Source: Bacteroidaceae bacterium
Lineage (GTDB): Bacteria; Bacteroidota; Bacteroidia; Bacteroidales; Bacteroidaceae
Assembly: GCA_900769765.1 (NCBI GenBank)
Contig: CAAGHW010000117.1
Location: 1 to 25,833 of the forward strand
Reading direction: 5' to 3'
Length of the DNA stretch: 25,833 nt
Part shown: positions 1 to 7,331 of the stretch, piece after piece
Position numbering within the stretch: the stretch's first letter is position 1
How the letters are laid out: every line of letters begins with the position of its first letter
Position numbers and translations under genes: made by a program
The notes under the pieces: model-generated
Told to the model about the DNA's origin: nothing
The model's database searches: none
What the model saw: only the letters and a program-made list of their open reading frames with translations

Positions 1-548
1 TAGTCATTCCAATAGTATATGTAATTGAACTGTTTTCCGTAATCTGTAACTTCGAATTGTAATCTTTCTTTTATTTTTAGTTCAATTTCTCTGAACTTTG
101 ATACTGGAATGTACATGTAGTATGATAATCTATAGAAAGAGAAGCGTACATCATCGACTTTACCGGTTATCGGATTTATGAATAGGTTTATAAAGCATTC
201 TCTTCCTGTACCTGCTTCTTTGATTTTTTTCTTTTCTTCAGTTGAGTATGATTCTTCCAGAATAGAAAATAAAACGTTTACTTGTATTCTCCAAACGTCG
301 ACATCAAGTAAGTTCGGTCCATATTCCAATGGTGGTTCTCCTGTTATTTTATTTACTGGAGTAATTCCAATCCATGTGTTATTTTTGTTATAAACATAAA
401 TGTCACCACCGCTTGACCTATTAGCTTGGTATGTGTATCCGTTCTCATAAAAAACTTTGGTACCAACACTATCAGGATATATGCTTGTCTGTGAAAAAAT
501 ACAGTTTGTAATAAGCAGGAATAGGGTAGTTAATAAAATCTTTTTCAT
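1..548 (-). CDS. Partial secreted hypothetical protein (3' end beyond window)
   Basis: An open frame runs from an ATG at 548-546 to the window edge, 182 codons without a stop. The product starts MKKILLTTLFLLITNC followed by IFSQT. This is a typical Bacteroidota signal peptide, with cleavage plausible before the Q of FSQ; the Cys has Asn before it, so a lipobox is unlikely. The mature part is soluble-looking, tyrosine-rich and mixed in charge, with no motif I can name. The start codon overlaps the stop of the preceding gene remnant in an ATGA arrangement, which suggests the two were once translationally coupled. AT content is visibly higher than in the rel gene to the right, consistent with an accessory region. 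Function unknown. The frame is certain; the family is not recognised. Confidence 0.8.
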   Translation of the reverse strand, partial: MKKILLTTLFLLITNCIFSQTSIYPDSVGTKVFYENGYTYQANRSSGGDIYVYNKNNTWIGITPVNKITGEPPLEYGPNLLDVDVWRIQVNVLFSILEESYSTEEKKKIKEAGTGRECFINLFINPITGKVDDVRFSFYRLSYYMYIPVSKFREIELKIKERLQFEVTDYGKQFNYIYYWND

Positions 549-743
549 GGACAGTTACTTGAAATTGTTCTTAGATTCTCAAAGTTTGATAATAAATCAG
601 TCCTATCCTCATATTGATAATTTTTATATCCATCAATAGAGTGATAAGCTTCAATAACTTTTGCGAAAGTTATTTCAAAATCTAATAGGGATAAATCTGT
701 CATAGGAACAATAAAATTACCTTTATAATCAATAAATCTATTT
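545..743 (-). pseudogene. 3' remnant of a gene cut by the 744-801 element
   Basis: Reading minus from 742, the frame is open for 65 codons (starting NRFIDYKGNFIVPMTDLS) and ends in TGA at 547-545. There is no start codon at its upstream end. The first in-frame stop upstream (745-743) straddles the left edge of the palindromic element, so the 5' part of the gene appears to have been lost where that element sits. An internal ATG at 703-701 would give a 52-residue protein, so a short functional gene cannot be excluded. The peptide has no signal sequence or membrane segment and I recognise no family. Its stop overlaps the start of the next gene (ATGA), the usual sign of an intact operon before the disruption. 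Confidence 0.6.
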
Positions 744-801
744 CACTACTGTCCCATTAAAATTTCAAAGAACTTTTTCAAATTTTAATGGGGCAGTAGT
801 G
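744..801. repeat. 58-bp near-perfect palindrome, probable IS/MITE scar
   Basis: Arms 744-764 and 781-801 are inverted copies of a 21-bp sequence beginning CACTACTG and ending CCCATTAAAATT, with one T/C difference. The 16 bp between them are also mostly self-complementary (ATTTCAAAGAA against CTTTTTCAAAT), so the whole block folds into one hairpin. Outward-facing conserved termini with a gene broken on each side resemble the two terminal inverted repeats of an insertion sequence joined after loss of the interior, or a very short MITE. The flanks show no obvious target duplication (left ..ATCTATTT, right GATATAAG..), which suggests deletion or recombination. It lacks a T-run, so it is a poor terminator. 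I cannot name the IS family. Confidence 0.65.
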
Positions 802-1092
802 GATATAAGCATATAATGCAATAATAAATATTGAAACTGAAGAAAAATCGGTAGGTATACTTGAAAAGATAACCTTAAAACAGCCCCATACAAATAGGAA
901 CAAAGATAAGATGTCTATTGTGTTAATATGTATTACTTTAGTATGGAATATCTTTATTAGTAGAATTGATGGCAATACACAATATAATGTTAATTCTGTG
1001 ATACTTCTTCCTGTACTGTCAAAGCTTTTGTATAGTATTGGCAGAACTATTATATACAGAACCGGAAATAATATAAGCATGTTCTTGAGCAT
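778..1092 (-). pseudogene. 5' fragment of a multi-pass membrane protein (polymerase/ligase-like)
   Basis: This frame begins 12 bp after the rel stop on the same strand and encodes 104 residues. Residues 1-97 are genuine-looking and very hydrophobic, with about four likely membrane helices (near 5-20, 32-50, 58-76 and 84-97). The last seven residues (HYCPIKI) and the stop are encoded by the palindrome arm, so the gene is truncated there and its 3' part is gone. Hydrophobic helices separated by short polar loops resemble the N-terminus of O-antigen ligase/polymerase-type proteins of Bacteroidales, but that is an impression from pattern only. It may once have been the last gene transcribed with rel. 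Probably non-functional now. Confidence 0.6.
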
Positions 1093-1104
1093 AATTCTTC
1101 GCTC

Positions 1105-3336
1105 TTACCCTATTCTTGCAATAGTCTTGATATTCTTTATCTTCTTAAGGTTTTCGCAGATGTTCTTTACATCATCCACATCGTGTACGTTGGTCCAGAA
1201 TGTACCCTCGAAAATGCCGTTGTTGCTCTCTATGTGCATCTTCTGTATGTTGGCATTGAGCTGGCGCGAAATGATGGCTGTTATCTCGTGCAGCACTCCT
1301 AAATCGTCAATACCGGTAATTTGTATAGGCACGACAAATTGTAGCTGCTTGTGAGTATCCCACTTGGCTGCAAGAATTCTGTCGCCGTGGCTGCTCTTCA
1401 GAGTGTTGGCTACCGAGCAGTTGCGTTTGTGTATTATGATGTGCTTGTTCTCATCGTAATATCCGAGCACGTCGTCGCCGGGGATGGGGTGACAGCAATC
1501 GGCAATGATATATCTGCTTTTCAGGCTCTCTTCGGTGAGGTTTAAGGTTGTCTTGCGGTCGATGTTTTCGTGTATCTCTTTTGTCTCTTCCTCTTTTTTC
1601 TTGTCGCGGTTGAAGGAGAAGATTGAAGCGAAGCTCAGCTTCTTGTTGCCGAGCAGAGCATCCTTGTCCTCGTTGCCAAGAACAATATTGCCTTTTCCAA
1701 TCTCTGCGACCAGCTCTTCGCGGTCTTTGAGCTTGTGCAGCTTCCAGAGTTTCTCTATGTTGCTTGTGTAGTTGCCGAGTCCTTCTTTCTCAAGGAATGC
1801 GCTGAGTTTCTCTTCGCCTTCGTTCTGCATCAGGCGTTGCTGACGGCGTAGTGCTGCCTGTATCTTGGCGCGTGCCTTGGCGGTGGTGACGAACGACAGC
1901 CAACCCTCTTCCACTCTGGGGGCGTTGGATGTCAATATCTCTACCTGGTCGCCACTCTGCAACAGGTGGTTCAGCGGAACAAGCTTGTGGTTTACCTTGG
2001 CACCTATACAATGGTTGCCCAAGAAGGTGTGTATGCTGTATGCAAGGTCGAGTGCGGTACAGTGCTGTGGCATGGTCTTTATGTCGCCTTTGGGCGTAAA
2101 GACAAATATCTCGGTTGCATAAAGGTTCAGCTTTATGGTATCGAGGAAGTCGAGTGCATTTGGCTGTGGGTCGTCGAGAATCTCCTTGATGGTGTGCAAC
2201 CAGTTGTCGAGCTGTTCGTCGCTTGAGTTGTCGCCCTGGCTCTTGTATTTCCAATGTGCGGCGATACCTTTCTCGGCCATCTCGTTCATCTTTTCGCTTC
2301 TTATCTGCACCTCAATCCATTCGCCATGCGGGCTCATGAATGTAGCGTGCAGTGCCTTGTAGCCGTTTGTACGTGGCTTGTTCACCCAGTCGCGCAAGCG
2401 GTCGGGGTGGGCGTTGTACAGCTTGGTGAGTGCAATGTATATGTTGAAGCATTCGTTGTTTTCGTCGCGTCCTTCGCGTGGCTTGAATATGATACGCACG
2501 GCAAGGATGTCATATATGTCCTCGAATGCTACATGCTTCTTCTGCATCTTGTTCCAGATGGAGTAGGGCGATTTTACGCGTCCAATAATCTCGTATTCAA
2601 GTCCCATGGCATCGAGCTGCTCGCAGATGGGGCGTGTGAACTCCGAATAGAGTTTGTCGCGTTCCTGCTGTGTCTTCTCAATCTTTTTTTCTATGCGGTA
2701 ATACTCCTCGGGGTGTTCATATCGGAAACTCAGGTTCTCCAACTCGGTCTTTATGCGGCTGAGTCCCAGGCGATAGGCAATGGGGGCATATATATATAAT
2801 GTCTCTCCGGCAATTTTGTATTGCTTGTTCACCTGCATGAATTCGAGTGTACGCATATTGTGCAGGCGGTCGGCAATCTTGATGAGTATGACACGGATAT
2901 CCTCGCTCATGGTGAGCAGCAGTTTCTTGAAATTCTCTGCCTGCTCCGATGCGTGTACGCCAAATACGCCTCCGGCAATCTTGGTGAGTCCGTTGACAAT
3001 GTTGGCAATCTTGTCGCCGAAAAGGTTTCTGATATCTTCGACAGTGTAATCGGTATCTTCAACAACGTCGTGCAGCAATGCGGCGCATATCGATGTGGAG
3101 CCTAATCCTATCTCCTTGCATACTATGCGTGCTACTGCGAGAGGGTGCATGATGTATGCCTCACCGCTGTGCCGTCTGACACCTTTGTGTGCCTGACGCG
3201 CAAAGTTGAATGCTTTGGTTATCAATTCAACTTTCTTGCGATGCTGCGATGCCAAATAAATATCCAGCAACTCCTGAAAGGCTTCGTTTATGAGAGCCTC
3301 TTCGTTAATGCTCTTTTTCTCTTCGTCGCTTTCCAT
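1105..3336 (-). CDS. relA: Bifunctional (p)ppGpp synthetase/hydrolase (RelA/SpoT family)
   Basis: The enzyme makes and degrades the stringent-response alarmone (p)ppGpp in the cytoplasm. The 743 residues show the full long-RSH layout. An HD hydrolase domain lies at about 45-200 with H64, H89-D90, E93-D94, D156 and N160 in place. The synthetase domain is at about 255-365, with D276 (YDILAVR), GYKALH at 325-330 and the EVQIR glutamate near 342. TGS is at about 408-470, a cysteine-containing segment (ADCCHPIPGD) near 612-621, and ACT at about 667-735. Both active sites look intact, so it should be bifunctional; in Bacteroidota often called Rel or SpoT. It ends the parA-parB-DUF5683-mltD run, 13 bp after mltD. 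No promoter of its own is evident. Confidence 0.95.
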   Translation of the reverse strand: MESDEEKKSINEEALINEAFQELLDIYLASQHRKKVELITKAFNFARQAHKGVRRHSGEAYIMHPLAVARIVCKEIGLGSTSICAALLHDVVEDTDYTVEDIRNLFGDKIANIVNGLTKIAGGVFGVHASEQAENFKKLLLTMSEDIRVILIKIADRLHNMRTLEFMQVNKQYKIAGETLYIYAPIAYRLGLSRIKTELENLSFRYEHPEEYYRIEKKIEKTQQERDKLYSEFTRPICEQLDAMGLEYEIIGRVKSPYSIWNKMQKKHVAFEDIYDILAVRIIFKPREGRDENNECFNIYIALTKLYNAHPDRLRDWVNKPRTNGYKALHATFMSPHGEWIEVQIRSEKMNEMAEKGIAAHWKYKSQGDNSSDEQLDNWLHTIKEILDDPQPNALDFLDTIKLNLYATEIFVFTPKGDIKTMPQHCTALDLAYSIHTFLGNHCIGAKVNHKLVPLNHLLQSGDQVEILTSNAPRVEEGWLSFVTTAKARAKIQAALRRQQRLMQNEGEEKLSAFLEKEGLGNYTSNIEKLWKLHKLKDREELVAEIGKGNIVLGNEDKDALLGNKKLSFASIFSFNRDKKKEEETKEIHENIDRKTTLNLTEESLKSRYIIADCCHPIPGDDVLGYYDENKHIIIHKRNCSVANTLKSSHGDRILAAKWDTHKQLQFVVPIQITGIDDLGVLHEITAIISRQLNANIQKMHIESNNGIFEGTFWTNVHDVDDVKNICENLKKIKNIKTIARIG

Positions 3337-3349
3337 ACCGCTCAGAAAC

Positions 3350-4669
3350 TTAATAGATGTTGAGATACTGTCCGGCTCTGATGTTGGTGTTACGCAATCC
3401 GTTCCACTTCATAATCTGCTTTACGGTCACTCTGTACTTCAGTGCTATGCCACCAAGTGTCTCGCCGCTTTTTACCTTATGGCGTTTAAGGGTTCCGCGT
3501 CCGTCGTCGTTCGCTTTTGCCTGCTTGAGCATTTCGGCAACGCTGAGTTTGGGGAAGAACTCCTGCACCTTATGCTTGTATATGCTGTCTTCGTTGGCAA
3601 GGAAGTCTGTTATAAGGTTGTTCGACAGACGTAATACGTATGGCTCATTCTCGCCGGGAATGATATCCTTTATATATTGCGGATTCAAGGCCCTTATCTC
3701 TTCGATATCGGCTCCGCACACCTCTGTTATCTGTTTGAAGTGCAGGTTCTTTGATACCATGATGGTGTCGGTGGCAATTGGCGTGGCCGGCTCCATGGGG
3801 CATATGCCGTGTTCCTTATGGTATGTCATTACGTAGTTCGCGGCAATGAACATTGGCAGGTATCCTCGTGTCTCGCGTGGCAGATAGTAGTATATATCCC
3901 AGAAATCGGTCTTGCCTTCGGAACGTATGATGGCTTTCTTTACGTTGCCCGGTCCGCAGTTGTATGCGGCAATGGCAAGCTCCCATTTGCCGAACAGCTT
4001 GTACAGGTCGGCAAGGAAGCGTACTGCTGCTCTTGTCGATTTTATAGGGTCGAAACGCTCGTCGATATAGTTGTTCGACTTCAGTCCATAAATCTTTGCA
4101 GTCGAGAACATGAATTGCCAAAGGCCTTTGGCGTTTGCTCTTGACACCGCTTTGGGGTTCAATGCCGATTCTATTATAGGCAGGTACTTGAGCTCGTTGG
4201 GTATGCCGGCTTTGTCTATCTCCTCTTCGATGATGGGCATATAGAACTCTGACATTCCAAGCATATAAGCCACCAATGAGCGGTTCTTGGTTGTGTATGC
4301 GTCGATGCATGACCTTACCATTCTGTTATAGGACATATTGACGATTGTAGGCATGCTGCGGAGTCGTTCGGCATACAATGTATCTGTCATCTTTATATCC
4401 TCATACTGTTCGGTGTCGCACTCAAGGGTTTTCAGCAGGTTACGTGCCTGCCAGCAGTTCAGCATACTGTCAATCTCTTCCAGCATGTAGTCGGGTACCT
4501 GGAAATCTATGGTGTCGCTGATCTCTGCAAGGGGGCTGATGTTCAATTCGATACTGTCGTTCTTTGTCGTTTCCCTATTGTCGGCCACAGAGTCTGGCAT
4601 AAATGTTTTTGCCATCGAAGAGGTGGCAAACATTATGAGTATTGTCAGAGCAGTTATGGTTTTGTGCAT
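3350..4669 (-). CDS. mltD: MltD-like membrane-bound lytic transglycosylase with LysM
   Basis: This periplasmic muramidase cleaves peptidoglycan glycan strands to form 1,6-anhydro-MurNAc ends. The 439 residues begin with a signal peptide (about 1-20, ending SSMA). An SLT family-1 domain spans roughly 150-260: catalytic Glu is E167 in PIIESALNP, followed by SRANAKGLWQFM (176-187) and AYNCGPG (235-241). One clear LysM peptidoglycan-binding module closes the protein (about 394-438, HKVKSGETLGGIALKYRV). No lipobox Cys is seen, unlike E. coli MltD, so it is probably soluble in the periplasm. It sits 31 bp after the DUF5683 gene and 13 bp before rel, so cotranscription is likely. Confidence 0.92.
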   Translation of the reverse strand: MHKTITALTILIMFATSSMAKTFMPDSVADNRETTKNDSIELNISPLAEISDTIDFQVPDYMLEEIDSMLNCWQARNLLKTLECDTEQYEDIKMTDTLYAERLRSMPTIVNMSYNRMVRSCIDAYTTKNRSLVAYMLGMSEFYMPIIEEEIDKAGIPNELKYLPIIESALNPKAVSRANAKGLWQFMFSTAKIYGLKSNNYIDERFDPIKSTRAAVRFLADLYKLFGKWELAIAAYNCGPGNVKKAIIRSEGKTDFWDIYYYLPRETRGYLPMFIAANYVMTYHKEHGICPMEPATPIATDTIMVSKNLHFKQITEVCGADIEEIRALNPQYIKDIIPGENEPYVLRLSNNLITDFLANEDSIYKHKVQEFFPKLSVAEMLKQAKANDDGRGTLKRHKVKSGETLGGIALKYRVTVKQIMKWNGLRNTNIRAGQYLNIY

Positions 4670-4700
4670 GTCCTGAATGTATGTTTTTTCTGTTTTTTGT

Positions 4701-5438
4701 TTAGAATGTGATATGGAAGTTTAAACCGTAATAGTTGGTGTCGCGCGAGTAGTGCTCTTTTCCCGAAATGACCTGTGGCTCAACGCTCAGGTTTACATCG
4801 TCGTTGATGTCGAATGTCGCAAGCTGTGCATCGACGTATGCATCTATTACCGATAATGCATAAACACCTATCGTTGCAAAAATGCTCAAGTCGCGCCAAC
4901 GGCGATAACGGTCTTTTCTCTTCTTGAATACACTCTTAAGGTATTCCTTGTTTGCTTCAAAGTCGTATCCGGGCCTGAAAAAATCCTTGTAGGAATTGGT
5001 GTTCGGGTCACTGTCCATAATGTCAAGATATGCCTGACGGTAATCCTTGTACATCTGCCCGTTCCAATTATATGCATACATACAACCTACGAATCCGCCA
5101 TATACAATCGGCAACTTCCAATATTTACGATTATATATCTGTCCTCCTCCGGGTATTACAAGTGCAAGCCATGTCGCAGTTGTGGGATTAGGCTTCCAAA
5201 TCTTTTTGGGCGCGCTGTTTGCCACCTTGCCACTGTCCGCTACTGCTATTGGCGTTGCTGAAATCATATCCAGATATGCGTTTTCAGCTGCAATGGAGTC
5301 GCTCTTCATGGTTGATGTGAAGAGGGTATCGCCGACTGCCTCTGTCTGGGCTGTCTGCGATTGTGCCATGACTGTATTGCTGCCTGTAAATAACAGGAGA
5401 ATGATTGTTAATGCGTATGTCAGTCGTAAATGCTGCAC
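4701..5438 (-). CDS. DUF5683 family envelope protein
   Basis: The 245-residue protein has an N-terminal signal sequence (about 1-25, ending VMA-QS) and a low-complexity Ser/Thr/Ala stretch to about 75. The diagnostic DUF5683 core follows: KKIWKPNPTTATWLALVIPG then GGQIYNRKYWKLP (about 78-110). Hydrophobic segments lie at about 110-123 and 184-203. The chain ends in an aromatic (NFHITF), as outer-membrane beta proteins often do, although the helices argue for an inner-membrane or mixed location. The function of the family is not known to me. It lies 5 bp after parB and 31 bp before mltD, a recurrent Bacteroidales order, so a link to the envelope or division is inferred only from context. Confidence 0.88.
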   Translation of the reverse strand: MQHLRLTYALTIILLLFTGSNTVMAQSQTAQTEAVGDTLFTSTMKSDSIAAENAYLDMISATPIAVADSGKVANSAPKKIWKPNPTTATWLALVIPGGGQIYNRKYWKLPIVYGGFVGCMYAYNWNGQMYKDYRQAYLDIMDSDPNTNSYKDFFRPGYDFEANKEYLKSVFKKRKDRYRRWRDLSIFATIGVYALSVIDAYVDAQLATFDINDDVNLSVEPQVISGKEHYSRDTNYYGLNFHITF

Positions 5439-5443
5439 GACAT

Positions 5444-6316
5444 TTATTGGTTTAGTTTGTCGAATATTGCTATTATGCGTTCCAACTCCTGCTCATTCTT
5501 GAATTTGATGCTGATTTTTCCGTTTCCCTTTTCCGAACAGGTCAGTTGTACGGGAGTCTGGAAAAAGTGTGTCAGGTGTTTTTTGAGCTGGTGGAATGTA
5601 TCGTTCTGTTTCTTGTTGCCATTGCTCTTTGAGACAGGTGTGCCGTTATCTTTGATGTTGCGTACAAGCTCTTCGACTTCGCGCACCGAATATCCGTTCT
5701 TTATTGTCTCGTTGAAGATTCTTATCTGGTCGGCATGTGAGCTCAACGACAAAAGGGCTTTTGCATGTCCCATGTCAATGACTCTCTCCTTAAGTGCAAC
5801 CTGAATGTTGCCCGGCAACTTCAATAGACGCAGTGAATTTGCGATTGTGGCACGTCCCTTGCCTACGCGCTTGCTCAACTGCTCCTGAGAAAGATTGTAC
5901 TGTTCAATCAGTTGCTGATAGGCCAATGCAATTTCAAGAGGGTTAAGGTCCTCGCGTTGTATGTTCTCTATCAGAGCCATCTCCATGGTGTCTTTCTCGT
6001 TGGCACTGAGAATGTATGCGGGGATGGTGGTCTTGCCTGCCAGCTGTGAAGCACGGAATCTGCGCTCACCGGCAATGATCATATAGTTGCCGTCTTCCTC
6101 TTTGCGCAGCGTGATAGGCTGTATCACACCAAGCTCGCTTATGGAGTCGGCCAGTTCCTGCAATGTGTCCTCGTTGAATTCACGGCGTGGCTGGTTGGGA
6201 TTGGCGTGTATCTTTGCAATCTCAATCTCGCCAATCGACGATGACGCGGCTGGGCGTATCGCTTCTGTGGAAATAAGTGCGTCGAGTCCGCGTAGTTTGA
6301 ATTGTTGTTTTGCCAT
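5444..6316 (-). CDS. parB: Chromosome-partitioning protein ParB
   Basis: ParB is the CTP-dependent clamp that loads at parS and spreads to form the segregation complex moved by ParA. At 290 residues it has family length. Visible parts: a basic N-terminal tail (MAKQQFKLRGLDALI), the ParB/Srx domain with NPNQPR (39-44), IQPI and the nucleotide-binding GERRFRAS (83-90), ENIQREDLNPLE (117-128), then a helix-turn-helix (about 141-166, LSQEQLSKRVGKGRATIANS). A C-terminal dimerisation domain ends at 290. Its ATG overlaps the parA stop by one base (TAATG), so the two are translationally coupled. No good parS match was found in this window. Confidence 0.95.
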   Translation of the reverse strand: MAKQQFKLRGLDALISTEAIRPAASSSIGEIEIAKIHANPNQPRREFNEDTLQELADSISELGVIQPITLRKEEDGNYMIIAGERRFRASQLAGKTTIPAYILSANEKDTMEMALIENIQREDLNPLEIALAYQQLIEQYNLSQEQLSKRVGKGRATIANSLRLLKLPGNIQVALKERVIDMGHAKALLSLSSHADQIRIFNETIKNGYSVREVEELVRNIKDNGTPVSKSNGNKKQNDTFHQLKKHLTHFFQTPVQLTCSEKGNGKISIKFKNEQELERIIAIFDKLNQ

Positions 6317-7083
6317 TATTTCTCGTTTCTTTTTATTATCTCGTCGGCAAGTGCCAAATAGTTCTTTGCTCCGGTTGACTCAGCATCGTACATTATTACG
6401 GGAATACCCATGCTCGGCGCCTCTCCGAGTCTGATGTTACGCTGTATCACTGTCTCGAAAACCAATTCGCGGAAGTGCTTCTTGACCTCGTTGTATACCT
6501 GGTTGCTCAAGCGTAGGCGTGAGTTGAACATTGTGAGCAGGAATCCTTCGATGTCGAGCTTCGGGTTCAGATTCGATTTTATGATTTTGATTGTGTTCAA
6601 CAGCTTGCTGATACCCTCAAGGGCAAAATATTCGCACTGTACAGGTATTATTACTGAATCGGCGGCTGTGAGTGAATTCACGGTTATGAGTCCCAAAGAT
6701 GGTGAACTGTCAATAAGGATGTAGTCGTATTTGTCCTTTATTGGAGCAAGTGTTTCGCGCATTATCTTTTCCCTGTTGGGCATATCGAGCATCTCAATCT
6801 CGGCTCCCACCAAGTCTATGTGCGATGGAATTATGTCCAGGCCATCCACGCAAGTCTTGTGTATGCCCTTCTCAGGCGCTATGTCGCTTATGAGACATTC
6901 ATATATGGAGTTCTCGATGTTGCGGATGTCGATTCCAAGACCCGATGAGGCATTCGCCTGCGGGTCGGCATCGATGACAAGCACTCTCTTTTCAAGTGTC
7001 GCCAATGATGCTGCCAGGTTTATTGTCGTAGTGGTTTTACCCACACCACCTTTCTGATTTGCTAATGCTATTATTTTTCCCAT
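6316..7083 (-). CDS. parA: Chromosome-partitioning ATPase ParA (Soj)
   Basis: ParA is the Walker-type ATPase that binds nucleoid DNA and pulls ParB-parS complexes apart. The 255 residues begin with the deviant Walker A motif KGGVGKTT at 11-18, right after IIALANQ. Walker A' is seen in VLVIDADPQANA and Walker B in YDYILIDSSPSLG. It lacks the long N-terminal HTH of plasmid type-Ia ParA, so it is the chromosomal (Soj) form. It is first in the five-gene minus run and overlaps parB by one base. A -7-like box lies about 115 bp upstream at 7200-7207. Confidence 0.95.
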   Translation of the reverse strand: MGKIIALANQKGGVGKTTTTINLAASLATLEKRVLVIDADPQANASSGLGIDIRNIENSIYECLISDIAPEKGIHKTCVDGLDIIPSHIDLVGAEIEMLDMPNREKIMRETLAPIKDKYDYILIDSSPSLGLITVNSLTAADSVIIPVQCEYFALEGISKLLNTIKIIKSNLNPKLDIEGFLLTMFNSRLRLSNQVYNEVKKHFRELVFETVIQRNIRLGEAPSMGIPVIMYDAESTGAKNYLALADEIIKRNEK

Positions 7084-7199
7084 ATCATTCGGTATTCATG
7101 TCATATTCTTCTGCAGGAAATGTGCATACGGGTTTCGTATGAATCCCGCTTTGGATTGCTGTTGCGGCTGCGCACAATTCTGCATTGTATTATATGATG

Positions 7200-7207
7200 C
7201 AAAGTTA
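7200..7207 (-). promoter_or_regulatory. -7 box for the parA operon
   Basis: Reading minus, TAACTTTG followed by C matches the Bacteroidota -7 consensus TAnnTTTG. No convincing TTTG sits 18-21 bp upstream; a T-run occupies the spacer. It would give a leader of roughly 110 nt before parA. The box is seen; its use is inferred. Confidence 0.5.
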
Positions 7208-7264
7208 TGAAAAAAAAGCAATGTATTTTATAAAATTACAATTACTTATGAACAATCGGTTAAT

Positions 7265-7320
7265 AACAATCATAAAAAATGTTACACAGCGGTTGCCATG
7301 TAACATTTTTTATGATTGTT
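7265..7320 (-). terminator. Strong hairpin terminator after the GH84 gene
   Basis: A perfect 22-bp inverted repeat (7265-7286 with 7299-7320) with a 12-nt loop begins 11 bp past the GH84 stop. The stem includes A6/T6 runs, so it can act on either strand. It separates the GH84 unit from the downstream parA promoter. Confidence 0.75.
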
Positions 7321-7331
7321 GGAGTGTCCGG

